Positions 1 to 9,470 of a DNA stretch of 64,000 nucleotides are shown piece by piece (positions within the stretch are counted from its first letter, which is position 1; each line of letters starts with the position of its first letter). The translations under genes were made by a program, and so were the position numbers. This DNA is from Chelydra serpentina (Eukaryota; Chordata; Testudines; Chelydridae), in NCBI GenBank assembly GCA_037349315.1, contig JBAIAC010000048.1:43774501-43838500 (forward strand). The letters are read 5' to 3'. The notes beneath the pieces are model-generated. The model was not told the origin of the DNA. It saw only the letters and a list, made by a program, of their open reading frames with translations, and searched no databases.

Positions 1-178
1 CTGGAGAGGTTTTAGTTGGGGGCTGAAGGTGACGGCTAGTAGCGTTCTGTTATTTTCTTTGTTGGGCCTGTCCTGTAGTAGGTGACTTCTGGGTACTCTT
101 CTGGCTCTGTCAATCTGTTTTTTCACTTCAGCAGGTGGGTATTGTAGTTTTAAGAATGCTTGATAGAGATCTTGTAGG
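1..178 (-). pseudogene. Penelope-like element reverse transcriptase fragment
   Basis: On the minus strand this stretch is open without a stop and reads LQDLYQAFLKLQYPPAEVK, then a basic run (KKQIDRARR) and later LAVTFSPQLKPL. This matches what I know of the part of Penelope-like reverse transcriptases after the FLDT...YRKPTD region and before the GIY-YIG endonuclease. It would have helped copy a Penelope-like retroelement. The fragment runs off the left edge of the window in its C-terminal direction and loses recognisable family similarity at about position 179. No start codon or catalytic YxDD motif is present here. I am fairly sure of the family and certain that it is only a fragment. Confidence 0.72.
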
Positions 179-330
179 TAGCCCTGCAACCCGCACTTTA
201 ACCAATGAAATGGCTGGTCCGTGAGGGCTGGCGTGGACAGTGTAGTGCCCCTCACCAACATATAATTAATAACGTCTGCAGCCTGCCCTTTAAACTCATC
301 CCACGTGTCTGTCAGTCATTCGTCTGCTTG
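179..330 (-). other. open minus-strand extension of the Penelope-like fragment, unknown origin
   Basis: The minus-strand frame of the Penelope-like fragment continues upstream through residues such as LTDTWDEFKGQAADVINYML and FHWLKCGLQGY, with one in-frame TGA at about 322-324. The residues do not match a Penelope domain I recognise and could come from another retroelement, for example a gag-like region. The junction at about 179 may be a breakpoint between two elements. I cannot name the source. Confidence 0.35.
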
Positions 331-2135
331 TCCTGGCCAATGCCTTTTTTGTGGTGTTTGGCAGTCATATGAAAAAGTTGCATAATTCTCCAAGTCCTTA
401 CTTCAGCAGATTAAGTAATCCCATTTTTCCAAGCAGCATGATCAGAAATTTAGGAACATTCTTTGAGGTTTCATTGCCTGCTCTGCCAGAGGGATGTGAC
501 AACCTGGACGAGGAAACATCAAGTTTGCTCTCAGTGCAATGTTTGGATACAATTGTTTGGGCATCTGATCAGCCAGGCTTCTCTCAAAGCCCTTCAGAAA
601 GATGCGTATTATTGGGGGGGGGGGGGGAAAGATAGACATCCTCCCTTCTCTGTTTCTGTTTGAATATAGGAGACCACATAATCTACCAGTGGGAACTATT
701 GCCATATGCGTACTATTCCCTTTGCTTCACTGATGTATTTAGTCTAATAGAACAGCAACATATATATTAATAGGAAAACTGTGGTGGTGACTGGTGGTTG
801 TATTGTTACCTTGAAGTTGCTCTGATGCTACCAATGATTTTACTTAATTACCCCCAATTTCTTCAAATGTGCCTATTCCAAGTTTTTTCAATGTGTTTTA
901 ACTATATGGAAAATGTGAAGAGTTAAATTACAAGCCATTTGCTGTCTCAGAGGGGCATGAACAATATGCTATTCAAAAAACAATATCTTATTTTTAAGGG
1001 GCCTTTTCAATGCATTTTAACTCAAACTAATGGATTTACCTGAAAATTCTCAGAAAATTTAGTCTTTGCTCAGAGATTATGTGTTAAATTTTGGGAAGAT
1101 ACACTTTTATTCTTTGTATTGCACAAAGAGTAAATCTTTCAGAAACTAGAATTAACCAGAGACTGTAAAAAGTGCAGTAAAGATTGTTATGTTAGCATAT
1201 AATGAATGTCAGAGTGGCAGACCAATTCATTCTGGGAAGTAGCAGTAGTCTTTGAATTCTAAGATGAATTCTTTGCTGTATTTTAACAAAAAAATTCTAG
1301 CTCATTTTACCTTCTAAAAGATTTACCGAATGGCTATTTTTGTTTGGATCAGTCTTCCATCTATTTCCTTTGTTTGTAATTACTATTTTTGAGGTTGTTC
1401 ACTGTTTTTAGTACCCTTCCTGTTTCAATTGATGGATGATGGTCACTGTTTGCTGCTTATCACGAATTATTACTTCTGTCCACAACTGTGCCTATAACAC
1501 AGGAGAAAGGCAAAAAATATTTTCTTACCTGCAGTTTTGCTTTCTCCTGGTGCTGATTCACTGTTTTGAACAGACCTTTCCTATGCTAATCTAATAGCCT
1601 ATGTATCTTTGGTTCTAGCACTGGATTCCCTTTGCAATTTCTCCAAGTCGATGCAGAAGAGTGTGTCCAACAAGGCTAAATTGGCATGTACACAATGGTT
1701 GTGGTTTTATTTTTATTGGTTCTAAATTGTACTATATATAATTTTTATATATGAGTTTTGTATCTCCTCTGCTTTGGTGGCTCTAGTACTAGAAGTGAGA
1801 GGTTCCAACTTTTTTGTGTTTTTTTTTAATTTATATTAAGGCAAAAGTGTCTCCATTCAGCTAGATTGGACAGAAATACCTATGAATTATGATATTTTGA
1901 TTACTGAGTAGTGGATCCACATGAGAGAATTGATTGTGCCCTTTTACACTCTGAATCAGGGTATTAATAAGCTACAAATGGGAACTTTTCTAATTACTGA
2001 GGACTCCACTCACTTTAATACCAAAGTAACTTTGTTTCATGCAAATTTAGTGTTCCTTCAGTTTTATTGTTGAAAATCATCTACCTCAGAAATTAGGAAT
2101 CTTGACACTGAAGTTGTAGAGAGAACTACACTAAA
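331..2135. other. unassigned non-coding stretch
   Basis: AT-rich DNA with no frame that looks like a protein. It holds a G homopolymer at about 616-628. No recognisable repeat family or RNA gene was seen. Confidence 0.5.
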
Positions 2136-2225
2136 GAACAGGTTTCAGAGTGGTAGCCGTGTTATTCTATATCAGCAAAACCAACGAGGAGTCTTTGTGG
2201 CACCTTAGAGACTAACAAATGTATT

Positions 2226-2268
2226 TGGGCATAAGCTTTCGTGGGCTAAAACCCACTTCATCAGATGC
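2226..2268 (-). ncRNA. hammerhead-ribozyme-like core, intact motifs
   Basis: Read on the minus strand, CTGATGA (plus 2258-2264) is followed by a 5-bp stem GTGGG/CCCAC with a 6-nt loop and then GAAA (plus 2237-2240) and GC. CUGAUGA, stem II and GAAA are the invariant core of a hammerhead self-cleaving ribozyme. Stems I and III would be very short, as in Penelope-like and retrozyme hammerheads. I did not fold it and the cleavage nucleotide is not fixed, so activity is only a possibility. Confidence 0.55.
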
Positions 2269-2400
2269 ATGTAGTGAAATATATAGTAAGCAGTATATAT
2301 ATCACAGCACATGAAAAGATGAGAGTTGCCGTACCAAGTGGGGGGTCAGTGCTAATGATGCCAATTCAATTAAGGTGGAAGTGGCCTATTCTCACTCCAT

Positions 2401-2436
2401 GCATCTGATGAAGTGGGTTTTAGCCCACAAAAGCTT
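2401..2436 (+). ncRNA. hammerhead-like core with a damaged GAAA box
   Basis: CTGATGA lies at 2405-2411 and the GTGGG/CCCAC stem at 2413-2428. The box that should read GAAA reads AAAA at 2429-2432. The first G of that box is essential in hammerheads, so this copy should be inactive. It is the inverted partner of the core at 2226-2268. Confidence 0.5.
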
Positions 2437-2495
2437 ATGTCCAAATACATTCGTTAGTCTCTAAGGTGCCACAAGGACTCCTCGTTGTTTTTACA

Positions 2496-2876
2496 CTAAA
2501 GAAATCACAGCAAAGGAATGTATCTACGGCATGTCACGGTTCCTGCATGGGTGCACTTTTCTGTGTCCCTCATTTTTGGGTTTTTGTCACACATTGTGTT
2601 TCACATTTGGGCTGTGGCAGGTCATGGAAGTTTAGAACCAGGCCGAGTAACTGAAGCCTATGCAGAGTGCTCAACTAGTGTGATTTATCTGTTTTGCTGC
2701 CTGTTTTTCCTCATTCAGAGCTGTCAGTGGTTCTGATCCTCCCATCTGCTTCAAGCAATGCAGTAAACAGAAAATAATGTCTTTTTCGTTTGCTTTTTCT
2801 TGGTAACAGAGTAAAAAGCTAACTGTGTGGTGTGGCTAAGAATATGCCAAACTGATTTATAGCTATATTTAAGTCT
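2496..2876. other. unassigned non-coding stretch
   Basis: Short overlapping open frames only (62 and 72 codons), without recognisable domains. Nothing else identified. Confidence 0.45.
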
Positions 2877-3085
2877 TTGAGGGTACATCTACGCAGCCCT
2901 CAGCAGCGAACCTCCAAGCTCAGGTGCACAGAGTTGGGCTGGTAGGGCTCACAGTAGCGTTCTAAAAATAGCTGTGTAGACAATACTTTACTAGTGACTT
3001 CTGGGAGAAAAAGCAGAGGCTGTATTCTTAAAGGTTCCCCTCCCCTCCTCCCACCGTACAGTCCTTGTCCCAGAAGCTATTTTTA
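2877..3085. repeat. partial Harbinger-type palindromic MITE
   Basis: Starts at a TGA followed by GGGTACATCTACGCAG, close to the GGGTATRTCTACA ends of the palindromic MITEs elsewhere in this window (40658 and 63372). It continues through a GC-rich interior to AGCTGTGTAGACAATAC. The second terminus is not clear, so this is a decayed or partial copy. Confidence 0.4.
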
Positions 3086-3940
3086 ATTATTTATTTTGAA
3101 GAGATTTTTGTCTTCCTGTGTAGATATTTGTGCTAAAGTTGTATTGACGCAAACATCTGCACAAATCCCAGTTCAAAATAAATATTTAGTTCAGGGAATT
3201 ATTACAAAAACAGCTGCCTGCTGACATTATGTTACTGCAGGGCTGGCAAGGCTGGCATTCTGCACATAAGTTTTTCCTCTGCCAGTTGTGTAGAGACAGC
3301 TGGGTTGCTTAGAACTTGCATAGCGTGCTGTAAGGAGTAAAATATCAGGCCAAACATTCTAGACAGAATGAGCATCATTGCCCCCACCTTAATCAATCCT
3401 GTAGGGTTCTGTGCATGTATGACAACACAAATGGAGCACTCGATTATTACTGACGCCAAGGAGGGACTTGTCAGTGAGAGACACTAAGTACTTCACATTG
3501 TCTGCTAGTTTAATCTAAGAGCGCAATGGTGCAAGGAGAACAACACCTGTTTTATTAGATCTTATTTTTAAAATCCCATTCTCACTATTCTCTTCAGTGA
3601 ATGACAATTTTGTGCACAGAATGAAGGACAAGGATTTTCTATAGGCTTGACCTGATAATTGTCCAATAAAAATGTCCATATGGCAATGATAAATGTCTGA
3701 TGGATGAAACAGAGGGAGAGGCAGGGGTCATCAGTAGCTTTCAGAAGATAACACATGTTTGTTTCAATTTTTCAGTCTCTGAGATAAGTGTATGTGACTG
3801 TTCTATAGGAGTGCACACTTTACTTACGTGAGCTGAGTGCCTTTCTCGTGAGTGACATATCGAATAAAATTGCCAAGCAGGTTATTCACAGTCAGTACTG
3901 GTCAAATGATGACACATTTGAATATGCTGATCACAGTATC
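3086..3940. other. unassigned non-coding stretch
   Basis: Minus-strand frames of 75 and 62 codons show no recognisable domain. No repeat family identified. Confidence 0.4.
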
Positions 3941-4165
3941 ATAGATAGATATATTCTGGCCAACACTTTCAAATACTGGAGCTTAACATTAGGCTCCAAA
4001 ATCCATGTTTAGGCACCTAAATGAGTGGCCTGTTATTTTTCAATGGTACTGAGCACCTGCTGAAGAAAAACATTAAAGTCAGTGACAGCTGCAGGTGCTT
4101 ACTCAGCTGCTCTTAAAATCAGGCTACTTTAATTTAGAAGTCTAAATATGCATTTAAGAGCCTAC
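3941..4165. repeat. ancient palindromic interspersed repeat
   Basis: Contains the phrase types TGGCCAACACTTTCAAA, TTAGGCACCTAAATGA, GTACTGAGCACCTGC and AAAATCAGGC, arranged so that the two halves partly pair. This is a degraded member of a palindromic repeat common in turtles, crocodilians and birds. It ends where the CR1 element begins. Confidence 0.4.
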
Positions 4166-6691
4166 TTGAAGCAACCAGGTGTGCAGACATTGACCATTTC
4201 CTACAGAGCAACAGAAGATCATTACAAGGGTAATGTCGTGGTGGGAGTCTGCTACAGACCACCAGACCAGGCGGATGAGGTGGACGAGGCTTTCTTCCAG
4301 CAACTAACAGAAGTTACTAGATCACAGGCCCTGGTTCTCATGGGTGACTTTAATCACCCCGACATCTGCTGGGAGAGCAATACAGCGGTCCACAGACAAT
4401 CCAGGAAGTTTTTGGAAAGTGTAGGGGACAATTTCCTGGTGCAAGTGCTGGAGGAACCAACTAGGGGAAAAGCTCTTCTTGACCTGCTGCTCACAAACAG
4501 GGAAGAAATAGTAGAGGAAGCAATAGTGGATGGGAACCTGGGAGGCAGTGACCATGAGATGGTCGAGTTCAGGATCCTGACACAAGGAAGAAAGGAGAAC
4601 AGTAGAATACAGAGCCTGGACTTCAGAAAAGCAGACTTTGACTCCCTCAGGGAACTGATGGGCAAGGTCCCCTGGGAGAATAACATGAGGGGGAAAGGAG
4701 TCGAGGAAAGCTGGCTGTATTTTAAAGAAACCTTATTGAGGTTGCAGGAACAAACCATCCCGATGTGTAGAAAGAAAAGTAAATATGGCAGGCGACCAGC
4801 TTGGCTTAACAGTGAAATCCTTGCTCGTCTTAAACACAAAAAAGCAGCTTACAAGAAGTGGAAGATTGGACAAATGACCAGGGAGGAGTATAAAAATATT
4901 GTTCAGGCATGCAGGAGTGAAATTAGGAAGGCCAAATCACACTTGGAGTTGCAGCTAGCTGGAGATGTTAGGAGTAACAAGAAGGGTTTCTACAGGTATG
5001 TTAGCAACAAGAAGAAAGTCAAGGAACGTGTGGGCCCCTTGCTGAATGAGGGAGGGAACCTTGTGACAGAGGATGTGGAGAAAGCTAGTGTACTCAATGC
5101 TTTTTTTGCCTCTGTCTTCACAGACAAGGGCAGCTCCCAGATGGCTGCACTCCGCAGCACGGTATGGGGAGGAGGTGACCAGCCCTCTGTGGAGAAAGAA
5201 GTAGTTCGGGACTATTTAGAAAAGCTGGACGAACACAAGTCCATGGGGCCGGATGCACTGCATCCGAGGGTGCTAAAGGAGTTGGCCGATGTGATTGCAG
5301 AGCCATTGGCCATTATCTTTGACAAATCATGGCAATCAGGGGAGGTCCCGGATGACTGGAAAAAAGCTAATGTAGTGCCCATCTTTAAAAAAGGGAAGAA
5401 GGAAGATCCGGGGAACTACAGGCCAGTCAGTCTCACCTCAATCCCTGGAAAAATCATGGAACAGGTCCTCAAGGAATCAATTCTGAACCACTTAAAGGAG
5501 GGGAAAGTGATCAGGAACAGTCAGCATGGATTCACCAAGGGCAAGTCATGCCTGACTAACCTAATTGCCTTCTATGATGAGATAACTGGCTCTGTGGATG
5601 AGGGGAAAGCAGTGGATGTGCTATTTCTTGACTTTAGCAAAGCTTTTGATACAGTCTCCCACAGTGTTCTTGCCAGCAAGTTAAAGAAGTATGGGCTGGA
5701 TGAATGGACGGTAAGGTGGATAGAAAACTGGCTGGATGGTCGTGCTCAACGGGTAGTGATCAATGGCTCCATGTCTAGTTGGCAGCCGGTATCAAGTGGA
5801 GTGCCCCAAGGGTCGGTGCTGGGGCCGGTTTTGTTCAATATCTTCATCAACGACCTGGAGGATGGTGTGGACTGCACCCTTAGCAAGTTTGCAGATGACA
5901 CTAAACTGGGAGGAGTGGTTGATACGCTGGAGGGTAGGGATAGGATACAGAGGGACCTAGACAAATTAGAGGATTGGGCCAAAAGAAATCTGATGAGGTT
6001 CAACAAGGACCAGTGCAGAGTCCTGCACTTAGGACGGAAGAATCCCATGCACTGCTACAGACTAGGGACCGAATGGCTGGGCAGCAGTTCTGCAGAAAAG
6101 GACCTAGGGGTTACAGTGGACGAAAAGCTGAATATGAGTCAACAGTGTGCCCTTGTTGCCAAGAAGGCTAACGGCATTTTGGGCTGTATATGTAGGGGCA
6201 TTTCCAGCAGATCGAGGGACGTGATTATTCCCCTCTATTCGGCACTGGTGAGGCCTCATTTGGAGTACTGTGTCCAGTTTTGGGCCCCACACTACAAAAA
6301 GGATGTGGATAAATTGGAAAGAGTCCAACGGAGGGCAACAAAAATGATTAGGGGGCTGGAGCACATGACTTATGAGGAGAGGCTGAGGGAACTGGGATTG
6401 TTTAGCCTGCAGAAGAGAAGAGTGAGGGGGGATTTGATAGCTGCTTTCAACTACCTAAAAGGGGGTTCCAAAGAGGATGGATCTAGACTGTTCTCAGTGG
6501 TAGAAGATGACAGAACAAGGAGTAATGGTCTCAAGTTGCAGAGGGGGAGGTTTAGGTTGGATATTAGGAAAAACTTTTTCACTAGTAGGGTGGTGAAGCA
6601 CTGGAATGGGTTACCTAGGGAGGTGGTGGAATCTCCTTCCTTAGAGGTTTTTAAGGTCAGGCTTGACAAAGCCCTGGCTGGGATGATCTAG
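4148..6691 (+). CDS. CR1 ORF2: partial endonuclease plus reverse transcriptase
   Basis: 847-codon open frame. ORF2 of CR1 nicks target DNA with an APE-type endonuclease and copies CR1 RNA into the nick. Residues 27-140 hold the C-terminal half of the endonuclease, with [14 protein letters not shown] (66-69) and SDH (134-136). The reverse transcriptase covers about 370-720: a [20 protein letters not shown] block, FLDFSKAFD (493-501), [10 protein letters not shown] (from 551) and the catalytic FADD box (581-584). A C-terminal domain ends [14 protein letters not shown]. The ATG at 4148 lies in the flank or junction, not at the native ORF2 start, so the first 25 or so residues are not CR1. The enzyme lacks the N-terminal endonuclease catalytic residues and is not expected to mobilise itself. 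Confidence 0.92.
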   Translation: MHLRAYLKQPGVQTLTISYRATEDHYKGNVVVGVCYRPPDQADEVDEAFFQQLTEVTRSQALVLMGDFNHPDICWESNTAVHRQSRKFLESVGDNFLVQVLEEPTRGKALLDLLLTNREEIVEEAIVDGNLGGSDHEMVEFRILTQGRKENSRIQSLDFRKADFDSLRELMGKVPWENNMRGKGVEESWLYFKETLLRLQEQTIPMCRKKSKYGRRPAWLNSEILARLKHKKAAYKKWKIGQMTREEYKNIVQACRSEIRKAKSHLELQLAGDVRSNKKGFYRYVSNKKKVKERVGPLLNEGGNLVTEDVEKASVLNAFFASVFTDKGSSQMAALRSTVWGGGDQPSVEKEVVRDYLEKLDEHKSMGPDALHPRVLKELADVIAEPLAIIFDKSWQSGEVPDDWKKANVVPIFKKGKKEDPGNYRPVSLTSIPGKIMEQVLKESILNHLKEGKVIRNSQHGFTKGKSCLTNLIAFYDEITGSVDEGKAVDVLFLDFSKAFDTVSHSVLASKLKKYGLDEWTVRWIENWLDGRAQRVVINGSMSSWQPVSSGVPQGSVLGPVLFNIFINDLEDGVDCTLSKFADDTKLGGVVDTLEGRDRIQRDLDKLEDWAKRNLMRFNKDQCRVLHLGRKNPMHCYRLGTEWLGSSSAEKDLGVTVDEKLNMSQQCALVAKKANGILGCICRGISSRSRDVIIPLYSALVRPHLEYCVQFWAPHYKKDVDKLERVQRRATKMIRGLEHMTYEERLRELGLFSLQKRRVRGDLIAAFNYLKGGSKEDGSRLFSVVEDDRTRSNGLKLQRGRFRLDIRKNFFTSRVVKHWNGLPREVVESPSLEVFKVRLDKALAGMI

Positions 6692-6790
6692 TTGGGGTTG
6701 GTCCTGCTTTGAGCAGGGGGTTGGACTAGATGACCTCCTGAGGTCCCTTCCAACCCTGAGATTCTATGATTCTATGATTCTATGATTCTA
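4225..6790 (+). mobile_element. CR1 LINE, copy 1, 5'-truncated with uninterrupted ORF2 remainder
   Basis: A CR1-family non-LTR retrotransposon. The 5' end (ORF1 and the first part of the endonuclease) is missing; recognisable CR1 coding sequence begins at about 4225. The 3' untranslated region (6692-6790) carries the CR1 hallmark GGTTGGACTAGATGACCTCC and ends in tandem ATTCTATG units (6761-6790), the CR1 alternative to a poly(A) tail. The uninterrupted frame over about 2.5 kb points to a young insertion. Flanking TSDs were not identified. It is about 95% or more identical by eye to copy 2 at 55551-57533. Confidence 0.93.
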
Positions 6791-7317
6791 AGAAAGTAGC
6801 CTAAAACTATAAAGTTTTGTGTTATTTACATTGGCTCGTGTTAATATTTGTAGAAATATTGTGATTTATTGAAAGTCTTTATTTCCTACTAGCATGTTAA
6901 AATATATATTTGTACAGACAATAATGAAAAATAGCCTGATTTATATTTGTAAGTTAAAGGGGTCTTCAGCCTTGTATTTTACAGTGGAACAGTGAAATAA
7001 ATTAAGTTTTGTGACCCTGAGCCAGCTCAGGTGATTGTGCTAGGAAATAAATAAATAAATGTTAATACCCTTGCATCCACTCCTGACTCCAGCAATTCTG
7101 TAACAGACACAATTAATTATAGTGATCAATTTAGTGAGGTATTAGGTGTGTGTGTGGGCGGGTGAGTCCTGCATCTTCCCATACTTCTTTGCATCATACC
7201 TTTTACCCAAGCAGGAAAATTCTGCAGAATTATCCCTCAGCATGATGGTGCTGTAGGTAAACAGTTCTTTTTCAGCAAGCCAGCAGTAGAGGTTTGGAAG
7301 TGACTAGAATCAATAAC
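6791..7317. other. unassigned non-coding stretch with an AAAT microsatellite
   Basis: AT-rich. A short (AAAT)n run lies at about 7045-7062. No gene or named repeat recognised. Confidence 0.45.
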
Positions 7318-7376
7318 ATCATAGAGTGCAAGGCCAGAAGGGACCATTGTGATTATTGCATAACTCAACTTAGTTT
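7318..7376 (-). mobile_element. CR1 3'-end fragment
   Basis: CATAGAGTGCAAGGCCAGAA followed by GGGACCATTGTGAT is the reverse complement of a CR1 3' end (compare TGATCACACTGGTCCCTTCT at 34850 on the plus strand). Only about 60 bp remain. Confidence 0.6.
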
Positions 7377-8195
7377 CAAATTACTACTTTCAGCACCAAC
7401 AGAAAAGAGATGCCATGTGTTGAGGGATAGTTTTCCTTTGATGGGGACCATGCTGCAGAATATAGGGAAAGCACGATATTGGATATAATGGAACAAATGG
7501 ACAATGAGACAAAACAAAATGGGGATGGTCTAAAAGAAAGAGAAACTGCAGTGCTACAGTAACGGGACTGGAAATTAACAAAAATCCCTTCCAAAACAAT
7601 GTGCTTTTCCCAAAATATGTTGGAGGGACCCCATGTGGTAGAATAGGATGATGCAGTGATTACAATGAATCCATGTATCTACTTTGTTAAATCAAAAGTG
7701 CTGTCTTCTTGTTTCTTTAAAGTGAATTAACGGCAAAAGAACCTGAGCAGTTGTGTTTATTGCCATAGGAATGCATCTTCTTCATGCATCTTTCAGGGTC
7801 ATTTATTAACCACTTCAGCCATATACTTGGCATATCCCTTTCTGAAGTGCCAGTACCCCAGTGGAATTTTGACACTTCCTACCACTGTGATGGTCTGCAG
7901 CACAGATTGAGGACGGTAGCAGTATTTTAAAAAGAAAAACAATTGAAAGTGATTATTTAAGACCAAACAATGTCCTAGCCATAGTCTGCATCAAATACTG
8001 TTTGCAACACTTAGCAGTTTTCTCCAGGGGACTTGCTCAGCCTAGCTGTGATAGCAGACAATAAGAACCTACACTTCGATGCTTTCAACTCTCCTTCATT
8101 ACAGACATCGTATTCATTGTTATATCATATGAAGAGTTGCCTTGGAGGAGTTGTTTAGGCCTCTGCTCCCCCTCCCCCACATTTTTTGTGGTTAC
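7377..8195. other. unassigned non-coding stretch
   Basis: Frames of up to 72 codons without recognisable domains. No named repeat seen. Confidence 0.45.
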
Positions 8196-8812
8196 TGTGA
8201 CAAAGTTCCTCCTCTACCTCGGTGGGTCCTGTGCTTATTGGCGGATTCTGCTTGCCTCAGAGATCTTCCCCTCTAGTAAAATCAACAGTCCAGGTTAACT
8301 CCTCCTGTGTCTGATCAGGAGTTGGGAGTTTTGGGGGGAACCCGGGCCCACCCTCTACTCCGGGTTCCAGCCCAGGGCCCTGTGGATTGCAGCTGCTTAG
8401 AGTGCCTCCTGGAACAACTGCACGACAGCTACAACTCCCTGGGCTACTTCCCCATGGACTCCTCCCAACACCTTCTTTATCCTCACCACAGGATCTTCCA
8501 GCAGTACGCCCTCTTACTCTCAGCTCCTAGTGCCTCTTGCTCCCAGCTCCTGACACGCAACCTCCTTCCACAGCTCCTGACATGCACCCCTCACTGACTC
8601 ACTGGGAGGCTTCTAACTAGTTTCAGCCAGCCCCTGATTGGCTGCAGGTGTCTCAATTAACCTCCCTGCCTCCTGGAAAGTTCTTAATTGGCCCCAGGTG
8701 TCTTGATTAACCTGGAGCAACTGCCATAAGGTATCAGGGATTTGTTAAGCCTGGGGCTAACATACTGGTTCTTTACCACTTTCCTATAGCCCTCTGGCCT
8801 TGCCCCGTCACA
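8196..8812 (-). mobile_element. LTR-like element with TGTGA...TCACA ends, copy 1
   Basis: 617 bp from TGTGACAAAGTTCC to CCCCGTCACA. The reverse complement matches the element at 40933-41657 along most of its length, including GACACCTGGGGCCAATTAAG and GGGGCTGGCTGAAACTAGTT, so the two are one family. Size, TG...CA ends and lack of coding capacity fit a solitary LTR of an endogenous retrovirus-like or other LTR element. No clear TSD was found. The 96-codon frame within it is GC-rich by chance. Strand is given relative to the copy at 40933, read as forward. Confidence 0.6.
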
Positions 8813-9244
8813 TAACTTACACTTCACTCACATGAAACAGAAATGAAAAGCTTCTTTGTTTCCTTTCCCTCTTTACCACATTGTAGGTTTGACCCTTAAA
8901 GCTAAGGAAGACTAAAGGAATTAAGGTGAAACTTCCTGAAATAGGATCTGTTTGAAGGATTTGTGTGACAATGTTTGTACAAGATATGTGAAAGCCTAAT
9001 CATCCAGATAAGGAAGGGTAAAGGACAACCCCTAAACATGCTAGAAGAACATGGGGTTTGTTTTGGTTGTTTTTAAAGCCTTAATATCAAGCAAATAGAA
9101 GCTGAACACTAGAGTTTAGTATCTGAAATTTGGCAGGACAATAGCCTGTAAAGTATATTAGTAGGTTGGTCTGCTTTGGGAGAAAATATTAAATCAGTGT
9201 CAGGGAAAAAAATAAACAATACCGATATTTTGTTTAGAAAATTA
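8813..9244. other. unassigned non-coding stretch
   Basis: No gene, RNA gene or named repeat recognised. Confidence 0.45.
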
Positions 9245-9470
9245 GCTGCTGAACCAGTAATAATACTTTGCAGTTATATGCCATCCTTCATCTGAGAAAG
9301 TGCTTTCTAGTGGTGGGTAAGTACTATTTCCTTTTACAAACAGTGCATAGAGATGCTGAACGATATGTCCAGGATTATGCAGTGAATCAGTGGTGGTAGG
9401 GACTAGAACCTAGGCCTTTGAGAGTAAATTGAGGAACAGACCCACGTCTCCTAATTCCCAATCCCTAGGA
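9245..9470 (-). repeat. old MIR/CORE-SINE-type relic
   Basis: The order 'tactttgcagttatatgcca', 'gatgctgaacgatatgtcca', 'cagtgaatcagtggtgg' and 'gactagaacctaggcctt' follows the reverse complement of MIR-type SINEs (lag in '...gtgactcgcccaggatcac...' form). Heavily diverged. Confidence 0.45.

Larger units (their letters stand above)
2136..2495. mobile_element. Penelope-like element tail in inverted arrangement
   Basis: The left part (about 2139-2290) and the right part (about 2396-2490) are inverted copies of one another. They share a segment reading TAGTCTCTAAGGTGCCACAA in one direction and TTGTGGCACCTTAGAGACTA-like sequence in the other, and both hold the motif CTGATGA-aGTGGG-loop-CCCAC. 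The middle (about 2290-2395) resembles the tail I associate with abundant turtle Penelope-like copies. Penelope-like elements are known to carry hammerhead ribozyme motifs in their terminal repeats, which fits the motif here. No coding sequence remains. Confidence 0.65.
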
